Position numbers and translations under genes: made by a program
The notes under the pieces: model-generated
Database searches by the model: none
What the model was told of the DNA's origin: nothing
Seen by the model: the letters and a program-made list of their open reading frames with translations, nothing else
Assembly (NCBI GenBank): GCA_020216745.1
Contig: JAIWNQ010000048.1
Coordinates: forward strand, 1-10,000
Reading direction: 5' to 3'
DNA: 10,000 bases
From: Candidatus Hydrogenedens sp.
GTDB lineage: Bacteria; Hydrogenedentota; Hydrogenedentia; Hydrogenedentales; Hydrogenedentaceae
Part shown: positions 7,378 through 10,000 of the stretch, piece after piece
Position numbering within the stretch: position 1 is the stretch's first letter
Layout of the letters: every line of letters begins with the position of its first letter

Positions 7378-8322
7378 ATGAAAAAATATGGTTTTACTCT
7401 TATAGAACTACTGGTAGTTATTGCGATTATCGGTATATTGGCGGCAATTTTATTACCAGCATTAGCGCGAGCACGTGAAGCGGCACGCCGTTCCAGCTGT
7501 CAGAACAATCTTAAACAATGGGGTATCATCCTAAAAATGTATGCAGGAGAGGCTAAGGGAGAACGATTTCCTATGGTATTGATTAACATGGAATCATTAT
7601 ATGACTGTGAGACTCTTACCCCTACTGGAGCCACGAATTACGTTTATGGTTTAAATCCGAGAATATCTGATATTTATCCTGAATATCTTACCGACCCAGC
7701 TATTCTTGTTTGTCCTTCTAATTCAAAAGTGACCGTAAATAACTTAAAAAACTCGAAAGGTGATTGGACGATTAACTATGCCTGTGATGATGGTACTGGG
7801 CATCTTTTACATTCCGCAGGTGTACGACTCGGGGTGAATAGTTATATTTATACAGGTTGGGTTTTTGACCGCTGTGAGTTAACTGACCCAAAAACAAATT
7901 TAACTCCTTTTGCACCGTCAAAAGAAGGTAGTGCTCAATTATGGAATGGATTAGCCTATACCGCAATGCAAGGAGCTATGGCTCATAATTATAGTGTGGC
8001 TGATAAAGACATCCCTGGAATGTTTCCAAATGGGAATGCTGGTGGAGATATTATTTACCGCTTACGTGAAGGTATTGAAAGATTTTTAATTACGGACATT
8101 AACAATCCTTCCAGTAAAGCACAAGCACAAAGTAGCGTGTGGATTATGTTTGATATTTTGGCTACTGGAAGTAAAACACAATATTTCAATCATATTCCTG
8201 GTGGTTGTAATGTGCTATATTTAGACGGGCATGTAGAATTTATAAGGTATGAAGGTAGGGCACCTGTAAATCGATATGTTGCGGAATGCCTTTCTGCAAT
8301 TCCCTATGCTTTATCATTTTAG
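7378..8322 (+). CDS. Type II/IV prepilin-like protein with C-terminal H-x-DG box
   Basis: Pseudopilin-like secreted protein of a family that is highly multiplied in planctomycete-type genomes. The 314-residue product starts [17 protein letters not shown]: a prepilin peptidase site after Gly5, with the conserved Glu at +5 of the mature protein (Glu10). A hydrophobic helix runs to about residue 30, followed by an [18 protein letters not shown] segment (30-47) typical of these proteins. Near the end [16 protein letters not shown] (229-244) and [16 protein letters not shown] (271-286) match the conserved C-terminal region often labelled H-X9-DG; here the His272-to-Asp283 spacing is ten residues. 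Seven Cys are present. The ATG at 7378 has a strong AGGAGGT 7 nt upstream; the GTG at 7369 overlaps that site and is rejected. No pilus or secretion machinery is nearby, so it would use machinery encoded elsewhere. The precise substrate or surface role is unknown. Confidence 0.9.
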   Translation: MKKYGFTLIELLVVIAIIGILAAILLPALARAREAARRSSCQNNLKQWGIILKMYAGEAKGERFPMVLINMESLYDCETLTPTGATNYVYGLNPRISDIYPEYLTDPAILVCPSNSKVTVNNLKNSKGDWTINYACDDGTGHLLHSAGVRLGVNSYIYTGWVFDRCELTDPKTNLTPFAPSKEGSAQLWNGLAYTAMQGAMAHNYSVADKDIPGMFPNGNAGGDIIYRLREGIERFLITDINNPSSKAQAQSSVWIMFDILATGSKTQYFNHIPGGCNVLYLDGHVEFIRYEGRAPVNRYVAECLSAIPYALSF

Positions 8323-8336
8323 TAATTGCAATTACT
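8321..8336. repeat. Perfect 16-bp palindrome overlapping the prepilin stop codon
   Basis: AGTAATTGCAATTACT reads the same on both strands and includes the last two bases of the TAG stop. It is directly followed by a second small inverted repeat. As a fully symmetrical sequence without a loop it suits a dimeric DNA-binding protein better than an RNA terminator stem, but its AT content makes chance symmetry possible. Confidence 0.4.
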
Positions 8337-8338
8337 TA

Positions 8339-8365
8339 AAGGTACTACCTTAAAATACCCTTTTT
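8339..8365. terminator. Possible weak bidirectional terminator between convergent genes
   Basis: AAGGT-ACT-ACCTT (8339-8351) forms a five-pair stem with a three-base loop, followed on the plus strand, after a few bases, by CTTTTT (8360-8365). It sits where the plus-strand prepilin gene and the minus-strand phosphoesterase gene converge, 41 nt apart. The stem is short and the T run is separated from it, so termination strength is doubtful. Confidence 0.35.
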
Positions 8366-9209
8366 AATAAACTGTAATTATATCCTGAACAATTGGTTTA
8401 CCGTACTCCACTTCACCTACTTTAATATGTAAATTAGGTAGGATATGTACATCAGCATACCCGTGAGTATGTCCACATAGAACCAGAAATTGATGATACA
8501 TACTGTTCATAGCAGATGATTGAATAACCTCTCCTAAGGCACCACATGTATAGTTTGGCAACCATTTTGCATCCCCTCTGCGACCTTGATGCCAGCATGC
8601 TTCAGCAAAAGGAGGAACATGGGTTGCAATTATTATATACTGAGCACGGCTCATCGCCTCAGGCAGTAATTTAGCTAAATATCGAGCAGACTCGGCACCG
8701 ATAGCCTGAATAACCTGCTTAATTCGAGGACGGTCAAGCCCAATGAGTTCTTTAATAAATAGATAGTCACTCATTTTCGTTTCTGCATGGTCAAAATCAC
8801 CAAGCCTCGCATCTCCCCAACCATCACAGCCTATAAGTACCGTGTTAGGGGTTAATGTAACAATACCCACTTCTGGTAACCATCGAACACGCTGAGAGTA
8901 TCTCGTAATCTGCCTGACCTTTTGCCGAACTTGTTCTATTGACCCATGATAATAATCATGATTACCTAATACAAAGTACACGGGACACGTAAAAACACGG
9001 TCTATATATAATAACCACTTATCTACTGTCTCAGCAGTCGAAATATCCCCCGTTATAACAACTAACGAAGGTTTCTTCTCAGCTATTTCGCGAATAAAAG
9101 CAGAGCCTTTTTCAGGTGGGAGATGGTCTAAATGTATATCTGTCACCCACAACAGAGAAAGTGGTTCTCCTTTTTTATTATCTTTCATATTCATCTTTAT
9201 GTTTGACAT
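8364..9209 (-). CDS. Calcineurin-like metallophosphoesterase
   Basis: Cytoplasmic two-metal phosphoesterase of unknown substrate; members of this superfamily cleave phosphomono- or diesters, including cyclic nucleotides and nucleotide-lipid precursors. All five signature motifs are visible in the 281-residue product in the right order: DxH (Asp24, His26), GD (Gly54-Asp55), GNHD (82-85), a lone His in ATHVPPF (His197), and GHTH (246-249). Thus both metal sites and the catalytic His look complete. There is no signal peptide or membrane segment. The first 16 residues are a Lys/Asn/Met-rich stretch outside the fold, and the ATG at 9209 lacks a Shine-Dalgarno sequence, so the true start could be one of the in-frame ATGs at codons 6 or 8. 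It lies 35 nt after the EamA transporter gene on the same strand and may be cotranscribed with it. An LpxH-like role is possible in a diderm but is not supported by any specific motif I can name. Confidence 0.85.
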   Translation of the reverse strand: MSNIKMNMKDNKKGEPLSLLWVTDIHLDHLPPEKGSAFIREIAEKKPSLVVITGDISTAETVDKWLLYIDRVFTCPVYFVLGNHDYYHGSIEQVRQKVRQITRYSQRVRWLPEVGIVTLTPNTVLIGCDGWGDARLGDFDHAETKMSDYLFIKELIGLDRPRIKQVIQAIGAESARYLAKLLPEAMSRAQYIIIATHVPPFAEACWHQGRRGDAKWLPNYTCGALGEVIQSSAMNSMYHQFLVLCGHTHGYADVHILPNLHIKVGEVEYGKPIVQDIITVY

Positions 9210-9244
9210 TTTGTTAAGTTTTATTTTTATTTATAGTTTTTAAT

Positions 9245-10000
9245 CTAAATAGGTTTGGATATATTTTTATTTAATGGTTTTATCCAAATAACACAAGATA
9301 TAGAGAATAATACCATTATCATCCCAATCAAATGATATATATCCACTTTCATTCGATTTAAAAACAATTCAATCATCATAGTGATTAAAACTTGACTTAA
9401 TCCTAAAATAGAAATCCACTGTGGTTTCCCATTACCATAAGCATTTGTTAAAAAAATTTGACCTACTGTTCCACTTACTCCTATCACTATAAGCAAGAGG
9501 TAATATTTTTTCATTATGACTATTATGTTAGAAAATTGAGAGCAGTAAAAGCAAAAAAGGATAAAACTCGTTATCACTGCTACCATACTGTAATGGGATA
9601 CAACGGTAATCGGTGTAATTTTTCCACAGAAACTTAAGCTAACCATAGCAGAACCTGCACATATAGCACCTATAAATGCAATAAATATAGGAATAACATT
9701 GCCTTGAAATTGTGGTCTTTCTATTATGCATATTCCTATAAATGTAGATATAACAAAAACCCAAAGTAACGGAGGTGCTTTGTCTTTGAAAACAATTGCC
9801 ATAATAAATCCTATCCAAATAGGGGTTGTAGCAAAAATAGTAACTGTGTCAGTAGCATGTAAATGGGATAAGGAATAAAAGGTACAAAGTAATGCAACAG
9901 TCCCAAAAATACTACGTAGCCATAAAGAAAAAGAACCAATTAAAATGGGTTTTTCTCCTATAAGCAACGCAAAAATCAAAATAAAAATAAATGTAGGAAG
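9245..10000 (-). CDS. EamA/DMT-family transporter, N-terminus beyond window
   Basis: Integral inner-membrane permease of the drug/metabolite transporter superfamily; substrates in this family range from amino acids and metabolites to drugs, and cannot be told here. The open frame continues to the right edge, giving 251 visible residues. Family members are usually around 300 residues with ten helices in two EamA repeats, so roughly 50 N-terminal residues are missing. About eight hydrophobic segments can be seen. The first-repeat pattern SLWLRSIFGTVALLCTFYSL followed by a TDTVTIFATTPIW segment is characteristic of EamA, with a second-repeat equivalent at GQIFLTNAYGNGKPQWISIL. The product ends with a Lys/Asn-rich polar tail after the last helix. 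A TTG within the frame at 9979 is an internal Leu codon, not a start. The gene lies upstream of, and in the same direction as, the metallophosphoesterase. Confidence 0.85.
   Translation of the reverse strand, partial: LPTFIFILIFALLIGEKPILIGSFSLWLRSIFGTVALLCTFYSLSHLHATDTVTIFATTPIWIGFIMAIVFKDKAPPLLWVFVISTFIGICIIERPQFQGNVIPIFIAFIGAICAGSAMVSLSFCGKITPITVVSHYSMVAVITSFILFCFYCSQFSNIIVIMKKYYLLLIVIGVSGTVGQIFLTNAYGNGKPQWISILGLSQVLITMMIELFLNRMKVDIYHLIGMIMVLFSISCVIWIKPLNKNISKPI

Noticed and set aside
7772..7966. Minus-strand 64-codon open frame
   Set aside because: It is antisense to the well-supported prepilin-like gene and has no recognisable features.
6871..9944. 14-bp direct repeat AAGAACCAATTAAA at 6871-6884 and 9931-9944
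   Set aside because: One copy is intergenic and the other is inside the EamA coding region. A match of this length is expected about once by chance in an AT-rich window of this size, and neither copy has mobile-element features.

Overview
The window reads as chromosomal DNA from an uncultured-type, AT-rich diderm bacterium. BamA, a five-POTRA outer-membrane beta-barrel assembly protein ending in Phe, implies an outer membrane. The McsA/McsB-like/ClpC set is best known from Firmicutes but also occurs in some diderm lineages. The prepilin-like protein with a DG box near its C-terminus is a type abundant in the Planctomycetes/Lentisphaerae/Verrucomicrobia and Hydrogenedentes/Sumerlaeota groups. 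I infer a lineage of that kind but cannot place it more finely.

Layout. Positions 1-6808 hold one minus-strand gene line, read right to left: mcsA, an mcsB-like gene, clpC, bamA, then the first 25 codons of a secreted-protein gene cut by the left edge. In many diderms bamA is followed by skp/ompH, so the last gene may be that. An extended -10 promoter lies just upstream of mcsA. Spacing is tight (2, 38 and 54 nt, then 151 nt before the truncated gene), so the first four genes are probably one operon. Positions 6809-6987 are a divergent intergenic region. A small two-helix membrane protein (6988-7281) and a type IV prepilin-like protein (7378-8322) follow on the plus strand. A palindrome and a small hairpin separate the prepilin gene from a convergent minus-strand pair: a calcineurin-type metallophosphoesterase (8364-9209) and an EamA/DMT-family transporter (9245-10000) whose N-terminus lies beyond the right edge.

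How the genes work together. In Firmicutes McsA activates the arginine kinase McsB, which tags proteins with phosphoarginine for ClpC/ClpP degradation, and CtsR represses the operon. Here CtsR is absent. McsA and ClpC look intact, but the McsB-like protein keeps the phosphagen-kinase fold while losing nearly every catalytic signature: two of three Arg in the SSRxRLARN motif, the NEEDH Glu residues, the CPTN Cys, and the RD of the RDxxRA phosphoarginine pocket. It is most simply read as a pseudo-arginine-kinase adaptor in a ClpC system, physically linked to outer-membrane biogenesis genes. This is the most notable observation in the window.

No tRNA, rRNA, CRISPR array, insertion sequence or phage gene was seen. 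No gene-free stretch exceeds 300 bases.
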